Shown here: positions 1 through 7,386 of the stretch, piece after piece | Position numbering within the stretch: the first letter of the stretch is position 1 | Layout: every line of letters begins with the position of its first letter | NCBI GenBank assembly: GCA_035651635.1 | Contig: DASRFK010000327.1 | Span: 1 to 25,235, forward strand | From: JANXQE01 sp035651635 | GTDB taxonomy: Bacteria > Verrucomicrobiota > Verrucomicrobiia > Limisphaerales > UBA8199 | Reading direction: 5' to 3' | DNA length: 25,235 nucleotides | Position numbers and translations under genes: made by a program | Notes under the pieces: generated by a model | What the model was told of the DNA's origin: nothing | The model's input: the letters and a program-made list of their open reading frames with translations, nothing else | Database searches by the model: none

Positions 1-114
1 CGGCAGCTCTCCACCTCGTGTCGCCACGACGCAGTAGCCTTCGGTTACAGGCGGGTGAACGTTCCGCCTGACGGGGACTTGCACCCCGCAGTGTGCACGC
101 CTTCACAGGCGCAC
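1..114 (-). mobile_element. Group II intron, 5' (domain I) portion, cut by window edge
   Basis: Read on the minus strand from position 114, the sequence begins GTGCGCC, matching the GUGYG 5' consensus of bacterial group II introns. It then forms structures typical of the start of domain I: a GGGG-TGCAAGT-CCCC hairpin (about 72-86) and a CAGGCGG/CCGCCTG stem (about 48-70), followed by a TAACCGAAGGC segment. The rest, including any reverse transcriptase and domains V and VI, would lie beyond position 1. The 114/115 boundary coincides with where the adjacent 102-bp repeat stops matching its sister copies, which supports it as the real exon-intron junction. The intron class cannot be settled from this fragment. 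Insertion next to a stem-loop recalls class C introns, but that is inference. Confidence 0.62.
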
Positions 115-447
115 GCGCGCGGGCATTCTGCCCGCAGCAACGGGAAGCTAACCACCTGATGCCGGACCTCGGCTTTAGCTGGCGTGGTCTGAGGATCGCT
201 GCGGACTGGGAAGTCCGCGCGCGGGCATTCTGCCCGCAGCAACGGGAAGCTAACCACTTGATGCCGGACCTTGGCTTTAGCTGGGCGTGGACTGTGATCG
301 CTGCGGACTGGGAAGTCCGGCGCGCGGGCATTCTGCCCGCAGCAACGGGAAGCTAACCACCTGATGCCGGACCTTGGCTTTAGCTGGGCGTGGACTGTGA
401 TCGCTGCGGACTGGGAAGTCCGCGCGCCGGCATTCTGCCCTCAGAAA
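115..447. repeat. Tandem array of a 102-103 bp unit with paired hairpins (about 3.2 copies)
   Basis: Near-identical units start at about 121, 223 and 326, and a fourth copy is truncated and diverged at 428-447. Each unit contains a perfect hairpin GCGGGCA-TTC-TGCCCGC (119-135, 221-237, 324-340). Two bases away is a second hairpin GCGGACT-GGGA-AGTCCGC (201-218 and 406-423; the copy at 303-321 has one extra G). Differences between units are single bases, so amplification is recent. The array lies just downstream of the minus-strand gene ending at 458 and could also act as its transcription end. Open reading frames crossing it arise from the 102-bp period (34 codons) and look spurious. No gene is seen in 1-457. 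Confidence 0.9.
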
Positions 448-457
448 CGCCCCGATA

Positions 458-2026
458 CTAGGGTACGATTGAGGTGTCCGCGGCTTGCCGATGAGCCAGC
501 CACTCCCCCCAGAGATCGGCCTGCACGTACAATTCCAGGAATTGTTGGGGGCGTAATTGGAAATAGCCGACCATGAGATGGCTTTTCCTTTCGTCGAGCG
601 CGGCGTGGAGTTGAGCAGAAACCACCATGACTGGAGCGAAGGGGTCTTGTGGTAGATGATCCCACCAGCCGGTGTTGTTGAATCGCCGCAAGTACCAGGG
701 CAATGGCCAGTAATCACCATCTGGCGCGATGATTTTGACGACCAGATTGTGCCCGCGTGAATCAGCGCCCGCCAATGCCTCAACCTTGTTTACCAAATTG
801 AGCAGGTCGGGCGAGGTCTGGGCATATACGTACGGATTGCGCGGGTCGGCAGCGTAAGTACTTTGCGCGCGCCAGGATTGCCAGCCCAGGTGCAGGACTC
901 CCAGGAGCAGTACGGCCGCGAGGCCGATTCGCGAGGGGCGCGTTCGGGCGCGTTCAAGGATCACCGCCGCTCCGGCGCCTGCCAATAGAATTGCTCCCAG
1001 CCAGAAGCTGAGCAGACACCACGGTGTTTTGTACGCCAAGAGGCTGTAAAAGGCGGTCAGCAGAAAGGTGTAAAGTGCCAGAAACCGCAGCAGACTGGCG
1101 TTTGCTCCGGCCAAATTCTGGCGCCGGAACCCGGCCACCGCTCCCATGATTGCCAGCACAAAAATGAGTCCCTCCGACCAAATCGGGCCATTGGCTGAGT
1201 GGAAAAAAAGCACCCGTCGAAGGTAAAAATACCAGCGATGAACATGCGGCGACTCGCCGGCCGCCCGGTGCGCCCACGGCAAGTACGTGCGGATGGAGTC
1301 GAGCGGCCCGCTGGGATTGCTTAAGAAAGAAGAAAACAGCAGCAGAGCCACTACGCAGCAAACGCAGAATCCAGCGACCAGGTGCCAGGGATTAAGAGGC
1401 CGGGCTTTCACTGGCTGGCCGCTGGCATCCAGCGCCCGGTTCCAAGCCTGATTAATGATCAGGGCCACTGCGGCGGCGGCGAGCGTGATGACAAACGTTT
1501 CTTTGGTGGCGGCCATGAGGCCGAGCCCCGCGCCGGCCGTGAGGATCCATCCGATTCTCCGCGTTCGCCAGTAACGCCAGGCACTACCGAGTGCCAGGAG
1601 CGTAAAAAAGGTCAGCAACATTTCATGAATGAAATAGCCGCTGTAAAAGACCAAGGCAGGGGAGGTCGCCGTGAACAGCGCCGCCCAGGCTATGCCCTGG
1701 CGGCCGAGCCCATCGAGCATCAGCAGCAGCAAGGGCAGCAGCGCCAGGCCGAAAAGGACGGGAACCAGCCGCAACCGAGCGTCGGTGAAATCATTGAAGC
1801 CGGGAGCGCCGGTCAGGCGTTCGATCGCCAGGGTGGCGTAGAAAAGGGAAGGGCCGTGATGCTCGTTCGGATCGTACTTGTACCCGCCATGGTTCCAAAG
1901 CTGGCCGAACTTAACGGCGTTAACCGCCTCGTCATTGTGCATCGGCCGCTGGTTCGAACCGGGCCAGCGCAACGCCAGGGCTGCGCCGGCCGCGAGCAGC
2001 AGAACCAGCGTGAGCGACCGGGTCAT
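458..2026 (-). CDS. Agl23-like GT-C family membrane protein (TIGR03663 type)
   Basis: This 522-residue polytopic membrane protein resembles the TIGR03663 family, annotated as flippase activity-associated protein Agl23 and related to PMT/GT39 glycosyltransferases. An N-terminal membrane segment (about 5-20) is followed by an acidic HNDEAV motif (D32, E33) in the first external loop, where GT-C enzymes place their catalytic acid. A second HE pair (H134-E135), a TKETF segment near 174-178 and AYKTPW near 331-336 fit the family. Around nine further hydrophobic stretches extend to about residue 380, and the last 140 residues look soluble. The start codon overlaps the stop of the upstream discoidin-like gene as ATGA (2023-2026), implying translational coupling. 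A lipid-linked sugar substrate is likely but the exact donor is unknown. Its 3' end meets the 102-bp repeat array. Confidence 0.8.
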   Translation of the reverse strand: MTRSLTLVLLLAAGAALALRWPGSNQRPMHNDEAVNAVKFGQLWNHGGYKYDPNEHHGPSLFYATLAIERLTGAPGFNDFTDARLRLVPVLFGLALLPLLLLMLDGLGRQGIAWAALFTATSPALVFYSGYFIHEMLLTFFTLLALGSAWRYWRTRRIGWILTAGAGLGLMAATKETFVITLAAAAVALIINQAWNRALDASGQPVKARPLNPWHLVAGFCVCCVVALLLFSSFLSNPSGPLDSIRTYLPWAHRAAGESPHVHRWYFYLRRVLFFHSANGPIWSEGLIFVLAIMGAVAGFRRQNLAGANASLLRFLALYTFLLTAFYSLLAYKTPWCLLSFWLGAILLAGAGAAVILERARTRPSRIGLAAVLLLGVLHLGWQSWRAQSTYAADPRNPYVYAQTSPDLLNLVNKVEALAGADSRGHNLVVKIIAPDGDYWPLPWYLRRFNNTGWWDHLPQDPFAPVMVVSAQLHAALDERKSHLMVGYFQLRPQQFLELYVQADLWGEWLAHRQAADTSIVP

Positions 2027-2736
2027 TTGGCCGGGCGGCCGTACACTTCAATCTCGGTATATTCGTTGAGCGCGCTCTCGGTGCTGCCTTTGGAATAAAA
2101 ACGCATGTACCGCGCAGTCACGCCTTTGGTATCGATCAGCTTGCCTTCGTGCGTTTCGAAATACTCTCGGTCCGTCCCCACACCCAACCCAGACTTATTT
2201 TCCTGATCGTTGTTGAAGATTGTCTTCACGTTCTGCAGGAAATCCTGATCGTCGGCGGTCTGGACAATCACGCTGTGATAAACCTTGGCCGAGTTGTGCG
2301 CGTGCCAAATGCACACCGCGAAGATCTCTTGCGGGCTGCCGAAATCCATCTGAACCCATTGGGTGCCTTTGCGCAGGTAAATAATGCTTTGCTCGCTGGC
2401 TTCCTTGTCGCCATCGGTGATCTTGGCCAGGGCATCCGACTGCGCATTTTTATCGCTGCACGTAATCTTGGCGCCCACCGCGATATTCTTGAGGCCGGGG
2501 GGCACCATCATCGGCGGACGCGGTTTGTCCGAGAGGGGTTCGACATACGCACTGAGCTGAATGTCTTTGGGCGTGCCTTTGAAGGCCGGAGACGGCAGTT
2601 TAATGCTCAGCGGCACTTTGTCTCCGCTATCGGCCGCCCGCGCGGATTCAGTCGACAGTAAAGCCGCCATCGCAAGCCCCATGGAAAACGCCAACGCCAC
2701 GCCCACACTCCGCGAAGAATTTCGAAATATTTTCAT
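2023..2736 (-). CDS. Exported discoidin (F5/8 type C)-like protein
   Basis: From the ATG at 2736 the product is 237 residues and begins with a classical signal peptide: basic MKIFRNSSRS, then a hydrophobic core, with likely cleavage after SARA near residue 34. A start at 2760 would add eight residues before the signal peptide and is less likely. After a proline-rich linker, the segment from about residue 70 reads like a galactose-binding-like jelly roll. It includes WVQMDFGSPQEIFAVCIWH in the middle and RYMRFYSKGS...YTEIEVYG at the end, the usual closing strands of discoidin domains. Such domains bind carbohydrate or cell surfaces. It is the first gene of a two-gene unit with the Agl23-like protein, overlapping it by 4 nt. 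The region at the start codon is AT-rich without a good ribosome binding site. Its ligand is unknown. Confidence 0.75.
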   Translation of the reverse strand: MKIFRNSSRSVGVALAFSMGLAMAALLSTESARAADSGDKVPLSIKLPSPAFKGTPKDIQLSAYVEPLSDKPRPPMMVPPGLKNIAVGAKITCSDKNAQSDALAKITDGDKEASEQSIIYLRKGTQWVQMDFGSPQEIFAVCIWHAHNSAKVYHSVIVQTADDQDFLQNVKTIFNNDQENKSGLGVGTDREYFETHEGKLIDTKGVTARYMRFYSKGSTESALNEYTEIEVYGRPAK

Positions 2737-2974
2737 TATCAAATGTATCGTTTGAATCAAAATTAATCAGAACCGCCCCGCATGGACAAGCCCGATTGCC
2801 AAGGGAAAGACGAACGAACCGCGCGCGGTATTCGGCCTGCCGGGGCCAAATATTATGCCCATCTCCCAAGGGCAATGACCAATGCCGCCGCATGCTCGGC
2901 AACGGCCCCGATCGGCAACGCCGCGCAAGCGGCCAGACCCTATGCCGGGAGGCTGTATTCACAGGCTCTCTTCT

Positions 2975-3922
2975 TTACCGCCCGCAACACTTCTTGTATT
3001 TTTTACCACTGCCGCATGGGCACGGGTCATTACGCCCAATTTTCGGACCCTCGCGCACGTATGGAGTGGGCGGCTCATAACTTTGTGGATGCAACGGCTC
3101 GACTGCCGCCTCTTGCTCGTTAAAAGCTGATTGCTCCGTTTGATTGAAACGATCTTCGTCCACGACATTCTCTTCGGCGAACGCGTTCCTCGGCTCAAAG
3201 CACGCCCACCAATTTATTTCGCTAATCACATCAGTGATGAGCGATTCGCGAGTTAGGTTCTTATCTTCCTTCGAACGTTCCATCTCCTCTTTGACTTCGT
3301 CGGCGTCGATGTAATTCTCAAGGCAGAGCCGTTCGTCCTCGAACAATCTGCTGATATCCTCCAGTAGCTCCGGTGCGGGCAGACCCGCGGCGACCATGAT
3401 GATGCCATCCCAGAAATAAGACACATCTCGTTCAGCTTCCGGACGCAACAGGTGCCGCAGATACTCAACGAGTTCCTCCCGGGTCATTTGATCACTGCGT
3501 ACCAGATGCAACAGCGCGTCCAGAACACTGCTGCGCACGTATTCGTTGATCTGTCTGTCTTCAATGACCTGCTTTAAAGAAGCTAGGTTCCCGTCATAAA
3601 CCGAAGCCAGAATACGGCCCAAGTCCATGGTGACACTTTCGCCCAGCACTTCATAAGCGCTGTCGCCCGGACCTGTAACCATTTTGAGGATCAATGGAAA
3701 AGCGCGCTTATCTCTGAATTGGGCGAGCAGGTACGTGGCGAACGTAGGCAGGAATGCGTCCGGCCCTTCGCTTACAGCGCGAGGGTCTTGTGCCGCAGCT
3801 CCAACTATGCGCAATAATTCAGGGGTGATTTCCTCGCGCTGAGCAATCGCGGCCTCCAGAGCCGCACGTGGAAAATTGCCAACGGCTGACCGAAAATCAT
3901 TAAGGATTTCTTCGATGGTCAC
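2975..3922 (-). CDS. DUF1186 protein with C-terminal SEC-C zinc motif
   Basis: This 315-residue soluble protein is mostly alpha-helical and acidic through residues 1-265, with HEAT-like helical pairs resembling DUF1186 proteins. A low-complexity glutamate/proline-rich linker (about 255-292) leads to a C-terminal SEC-C motif. That motif starts IGRNDPCPCGSGKKYKK and ends CCG, with ligands C301, C303, C312 and C313. SEC-C motifs bind zinc, in SecA and in many unrelated proteins, so the motif alone does not link this gene to secretion. No signal peptide is visible, so a cytoplasmic location is expected. It is apparently monocistronic, with about 240 nt to the next start downstream and 265 nt upstream to the palindromic element and the next gene. 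The molecular function of DUF1186 is unknown. Confidence 0.82.
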   Translation of the reverse strand: MTIEEILNDFRSAVGNFPRAALEAAIAQREEITPELLRIVGAAAQDPRAVSEGPDAFLPTFATYLLAQFRDKRAFPLILKMVTGPGDSAYEVLGESVTMDLGRILASVYDGNLASLKQVIEDRQINEYVRSSVLDALLHLVRSDQMTREELVEYLRHLLRPEAERDVSYFWDGIIMVAAGLPAPELLEDISRLFEDERLCLENYIDADEVKEEMERSKEDKNLTRESLITDVISEINWWACFEPRNAFAEENVVDEDRFNQTEQSAFNEQEAAVEPLHPQSYEPPTPYVREGPKIGRNDPCPCGSGKKYKKCCGR

Positions 3923-4067
3923 AGCGGAAGCGTAACAAGGCTTTTGCTCGAAGTGTATTGAATTCTAACGCGGGCGGACCCAAACCACGGCGAGTCCTTC
4001 GAATCGGAAGGGATCTTCGATTTTGGGTTTGGACGCCTAATAGAGTTTACCCCCGGTAAGATCCCTA

Positions 4068-4189
4068 AGAGCGTGTTTTAAAACTCAGTTTGGAGTCCCG
4101 CCTTTAGGCGGCCCGGCGCCAAAACCGCCAGAAGGCGGGAGTCCAAAACCCGGGTGCCCACCCCAAACTGATGTTTTAAAACACGCTCT
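4068..4189. repeat. MITE-like palindromic element, copy 1
   Basis: About 122 bp of near-perfect palindrome. The terminal inverted repeats are 4068-4093 and 4163-4189. Both start AGAGCGTGTTTTAAAAC when read inward and continue to TCAGTTTGG, differing by a single inserted base. The inner part is also inverted: a GGAGTCCCGCCTT arm near 4092 faces AAGGCGGGAGTCC near 4131. A second, more diverged copy is at 12215-12337. There is no coding capacity. The right end overlaps the TAG stop of the beta-lactamase-fold gene at 4188-4190. It could also act as a two-way terminator. Confidence 0.85.
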
Positions 4190-6587
4190 AAAGGCGTTGC
4201 TGCCTTATCCGCAAGCGATAATAAGCTGCCCCCGACGTGCTGTTGGTGACTGAGCGCTGGTTATTGTCGCCCACCATCTCGGCCGCGCCGCTCACCGGCT
4301 GCCAGGCCGGCGCAGGAATGGTCGGAGCACTCTCGAGGTTATAAACTCGGCCGCGCGCCGCGAACCAGGCAAACGCGACGTGTTGTCCAGTCGCATCCAG
4401 CGCCACGCCTACCCGCTCGGCCGAGGCATTGTTGGTCGGGTCGGTGAGATTAGTGAACTCGTTTAGGTTATTGGCACCGTCTTCATCGGGATCGGCTGAC
4501 GGTGCTGCTTGCGGGGCGGAGGGCGATCCGAAATAAAAGCGTTGCCATGAATCAAGCAACCCGTCGTTATTCGCATCGAACAGGTCGTAAGTCGGCCAGG
4601 AACGGATCGAACTGATGGCATTGTTCATCTCCGCGTCGATATTGGAATAATCTGGAGTGGAGGCGAGCACGGCACGACGATTGAAAATGACCGCCCAGCA
4701 GATGCCATTGGCCAGGCGCACCGTGTAAGAGAACGTGCCGTCAAGAGAGCCGTCGTGCCACGCGTTGAATGTGTCGCCGCCGAGCGGACGCACCAACCAG
4801 CCGGCGCCGTAATACGTTGCCGGAGTGCCCGTCAATCCCGGCGGTTGGGACCACATGGTGTCAATCCACTGTGCTGGAAGAAGCGGGCTGTTGGTTTGGT
4901 TATCGAAAGCGGAAGAGAAGCGGACCAGGTCAGCTGCAGTCGCCAGCCAGCCGCCGTGGGAGTCCATGCTCGACAGGTTCCAGCCACCGTACTGGACTGG
5001 AACCAGAGAAGACCCGCTTGTGCCCATGACCGTGGGCACGAGCCGGCGCAACGGATCCTCATAATTCACTTCCGCCGGGTCCGCGTCGGCCAGCAGCGGT
5101 TTGCCGGGGCGCATGTCCCAAATGCCGGCCGGGCGTAATACGTTTTGTTGAATAAACTCTTCGTAGCCCAATCCGCTCAACCGCTCGATAATGCGGCCCA
5201 GCAAGCAGTACCCAAAATTTGAATAGGAATAAACCGTCCCTGGCGCGTGATCCAGGGGTTGGGTCTTCATGTAATCAATCACCATTTGCGGAGTTGTTGG
5301 CAGCGGCCGGCCCAGACTCGCGCTAATTATAAAATCTCGGAACATCGGGTCGTAGGACACATCCCGATCCCAGCCACCCCAATGCTGTAACAATTGGCGA
5401 ATCGTCACATTGCGGAAGCGCGTATCGCTGACGTTGGTCAGGTCAAGCACGGTGCCGATCGGTTGATCGAGCGTGAGCTTTCCGGCCTGCAGCAATTGCA
5501 TCACCCCCACCGAAGTGAACTGTTTCGAAAGACTCGCGATTCGAAACAGGTTCGTCGTTTGCGTCGAAACGACGTTGGTTGGGGCCAGGGTATAGGCATG
5601 GTGAAATACCAGCTTCCCGTTGCGAGTCACCGCCAGTGTGCCGCGCGCAATGTTCCGCACTGCCATGAAATTGGTCATTTCGGTGTCCAGTGCTGCCAGG
5701 GAAGGCTCCGCGACACCGGACACCGTGGAAACGGCAGGCGGCGGGTCTTGCACCCATGAAGAGGCGTAACGTAAGGCTGAAGATGGCCCATATTCAGTGA
5801 TACACACCGGCCGGAAGCCGCCGGTCGTGAGCATGTTCGCTGCCGACTGAAACGCCGACGCGCTCAGTTCCGCGTTCCAGGTCCAGACTGGTTGTTCCGC
5901 GTAAATCCAGTGGGCGGCGAACATCGTCGACCCGGATGAGTTATATCCGCTCAAGCTGATCGGGCGCCCCCCTTGTGCCAGGATATTAGTCGTATTTTGG
6001 CCAAGACCGGTGGTGTCCATATCCCAATAAGTCCAGTAACCGTTGCCATCCTTCACCCAGGCACCCGAGAAGCGCGGCGCGGTGTTGCTGGCCAGAACCG
6101 AAATCCAAGTCGGCCGATACCCATCCGCGCTGTAGGTATTCCAAGCCGCGTTGTAGTCCGCCTCGCTCAAGTTGAATACTTGCTTCCATCCAGCCGAGAC
6201 CTGCCCGTCTTTCACCCAGACCGCCATGTACCGTTCGCTCGGGTAATCTCCGTACGCGTCCACGCACAACGTCCGATATCCTTGCGCCGTCAAGGTGTTT
6301 ACCTGGTTGGAGTACTCGGAACTGGTGACCCCGATCACCGTCGTCCAATTGGTAAAGCCGTCGTTCACCCACACCGCAGCAATGTTTGGGCTATTGGTCG
6401 AGCCATTCGCGTCGAGCGAAATCGGCCGATAGCCTTGCGCGACATTGGAGGAGGACATCGAGTCATACTGCGCCAGTGTCAGCCCGAAACCGAAGCGGGC
6501 GGGGAAAGCCGCCGCCGGCAGAATCGCGCTCAGAATCGCCGCGCAGCAGCACCATTTACCCAGCGAGAAAACGTGCTTTAACTTCAT
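4188..6587 (-). CDS. Exported five-repeat (BTRD1-like) protein with serine beta-lactamase/DD-peptidase domain
   Basis: From the ATG at 6587 the product is 799 residues with a signal peptide (MKLKHVFSLGKW, hydrophobic core, AAAFPA). A longer frame opens at 6713 but its extra 42 residues precede the signal peptide. Five repeats of about 50 residues follow, each with a GYRP- or GFRP-like turn and a closing W(V/I)xD/xE strand, resembling Bacterial Tandem Repeat Domain 1. Next comes a class C beta-lactamase-like fold with SLSK (S352, K355), YSN (Y455, N457) and an HDG triad (H611) where penicillin-binding proteins have KTG. The C-terminus carries DANNDGLLDSW and an acidic DPDEDG...TDPTN calcium-loop-like segment before a final beta domain. 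It is probably a periplasmic or surface hydrolase of peptides or esters; substrate unknown. Its stop codon lies at the edge of the palindromic element. Confidence 0.85.
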   Translation of the reverse strand: MKLKHVFSLGKWCCCAAILSAILPAAAFPARFGFGLTLAQYDSMSSSNVAQGYRPISLDANGSTNSPNIAAVWVNDGFTNWTTVIGVTSSEYSNQVNTLTAQGYRTLCVDAYGDYPSERYMAVWVKDGQVSAGWKQVFNLSEADYNAAWNTYSADGYRPTWISVLASNTAPRFSGAWVKDGNGYWTYWDMDTTGLGQNTTNILAQGGRPISLSGYNSSGSTMFAAHWIYAEQPVWTWNAELSASAFQSAANMLTTGGFRPVCITEYGPSSALRYASSWVQDPPPAVSTVSGVAEPSLAALDTEMTNFMAVRNIARGTLAVTRNGKLVFHHAYTLAPTNVVSTQTTNLFRIASLSKQFTSVGVMQLLQAGKLTLDQPIGTVLDLTNVSDTRFRNVTIRQLLQHWGGWDRDVSYDPMFRDFIISASLGRPLPTTPQMVIDYMKTQPLDHAPGTVYSYSNFGYCLLGRIIERLSGLGYEEFIQQNVLRPAGIWDMRPGKPLLADADPAEVNYEDPLRRLVPTVMGTSGSSLVPVQYGGWNLSSMDSHGGWLATAADLVRFSSAFDNQTNSPLLPAQWIDTMWSQPPGLTGTPATYYGAGWLVRPLGGDTFNAWHDGSLDGTFSYTVRLANGICWAVIFNRRAVLASTPDYSNIDAEMNNAISSIRSWPTYDLFDANNDGLLDSWQRFYFGSPSAPQAAPSADPDEDGANNLNEFTNLTDPTNNASAERVGVALDATGQHVAFAWFAARGRVYNLESAPTIPAPAWQPVSGAAEMVGDNNQRSVTNSTSGAAYYRLRIRQQRL

Positions 6588-6698
6588 TGGACCGCAAGAA
6601 ACATAGAGTTTCAGCCGTCGATTGCACGCTCGTTTTCCGCCTTCAACACGGGTGGTGCCGGCGTCCCATGGGCGCGTTACTTCTCCCAGGCGATAATC

Positions 6699-6727
6699 TT
6701 GCAAATACGCCATGACCGCGCCATACT
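6699..6727 (+). promoter_or_regulatory. Possible promoter of the AbrB/PIN module
   Basis: TTGCAA (6699-6704) and CATACT (6722-6727) are separated by 17 bases, each matching four of six consensus positions. Transcription would start at about the ATG at 6734, giving a leaderless or nearly leaderless message. No ribosome binding site is visible before that ATG, which agrees. Weak evidence only. Confidence 0.3.
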
Positions 6728-6733
6728 AATGCC

Positions 6734-6982
6734 ATGAAAACGACCGTCGAACTGGACGCCTCCAACCGGATCGTGCTCTCGCGGGAATTGCGGCGCGCGG
6801 CGGGGATTCCACGCCGGCAAAAACTGATCGTTTCCGCCACGCCGGGGCGCATCGTTTTGGAAATGGAGACCAACACTTCAGGCCGGATCACCAAACGCGG
6901 CAAACTTAAGGTATGGACGGGGGCGGTTCCGGCCACACCCATCGAGGAGGCGGTCGAGCAAGCTCGCCACTATACCCGATGA
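6734..6982 (+). CDS. AbrB/MazE-type antitoxin (VapB-like)
   Basis: The product is 82 residues. The first 48 fit the swapped-hairpin SpoVT-AbrB DNA-binding fold: VELDASNRIVLSRELRRAAG, then a RRQKLIV strand and GRIVLE. The remaining residues form a basic linker and a short C-terminal helix (IEEAVEQARHY), which in VapB proteins wraps the toxin. Its TGA stop overlaps the ATG of the PIN-domain gene as ATGA (6979-6982), the usual coupling in type II toxin-antitoxin pairs. Antitoxins of this class neutralise the toxin and repress their own promoter. It is divergent from the large exported protein, 146 bp away. Confidence 0.85.
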   Translation: MKTTVELDASNRIVLSRELRRAAGIPRRQKLIVSATPGRIVLEMETNTSGRITKRGKLKVWTGAVPATPIEEAVEQARHYTR

Positions 6983-7386
6983 CTTTCCTGGATACCGGGA
7001 TAATGGTCGGGGCACTCCTCAAACAACACCCCGAACACCTGGCGTGCCTCCGGGCGCTGGAAGACTCGGCACGGCCGTTCACCAACGCGCACGCCATCGC
7101 GGAAACTTTCGCCACCTTGACCGGCTTTTACAAAGTCCCCACTCACGCGGCGGCGGAGTTGACTCTGAGCCTACGGGATTCAGTCGCAGTCGAACCGTTG
7201 GCTATGGCCGATTATGAAACAGCGATTCGGGAGGCGCGCAGCCGGGGAATTATGGGCGGAGGAATTTACGATTCCCTCCACGCTACATTTGCCCGGCGGA
7301 AAAAGGCCATCCGGATCGTGACGCGCAACCCGTCGCATTTTCAGCACGTGGCGCCGGATATCGAAATTCTGACACCCTCCGATTAA
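6979..7386 (+). CDS. PIN-domain ribonuclease toxin (VapC-like)
   Basis: This 135-residue PIN-domain protein starts at the ATG at 6979, inside the antitoxin stop; a longer frame opening at 6913 reads out of phase through the antitoxin and is not used. The acidic active-site residues are visible as D5 (FLDTGIM), E42 (AETFATL) and D98 (IYDSLHA), with N117 in the TRN segment, the typical metal-binding set. Family members cleave tRNA or rRNA and are held inactive by the antitoxin. The TAA stop (7384-7386) overlaps the parC stop on the other strand (7383-7385), so the two genes converge with no spacer. The intact active site suggests a functional module. Confidence 0.88.
   Translation: MTFLDTGIMVGALLKQHPEHLACLRALEDSARPFTNAHAIAETFATLTGFYKVPTHAAAELTLSLRDSVAVEPLAMADYETAIREARSRGIMGGGIYDSLHATFARRKKAIRIVTRNPSHFQHVAPDIEILTPSD

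Noticed and set aside
115..447. CRISPR-like array
   Set aside because: The whole 102-bp unit repeats with no unique spacers, and no cas genes are present.
93..783. Several open frames across the 102-bp repeat array on both strands
   Set aside because: They only translate the repeat, which stays open because its period is divisible by three; they overlap the intron end or the Agl23-like gene and show no protein features.
1382..2098. 238-codon plus-strand frame opposite the Agl23-like gene
   Set aside because: Low-complexity, Gln/Arg/Gly-rich translation with no domain; the minus strand encodes a coherent membrane protein.
3960..4060. ACCCAAA/TTTGGGT inverted pair between the SEC-C gene and the palindromic element
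   Set aside because: A 7-base match with a loop of about 45 bases is expected by chance in such a spacer.
6588..6713. 42-residue upstream extension of the beta-lactamase-fold protein
   Set aside because: It would place a signal peptide inside the protein; the ATG at 6587 gives a normal signal peptide.
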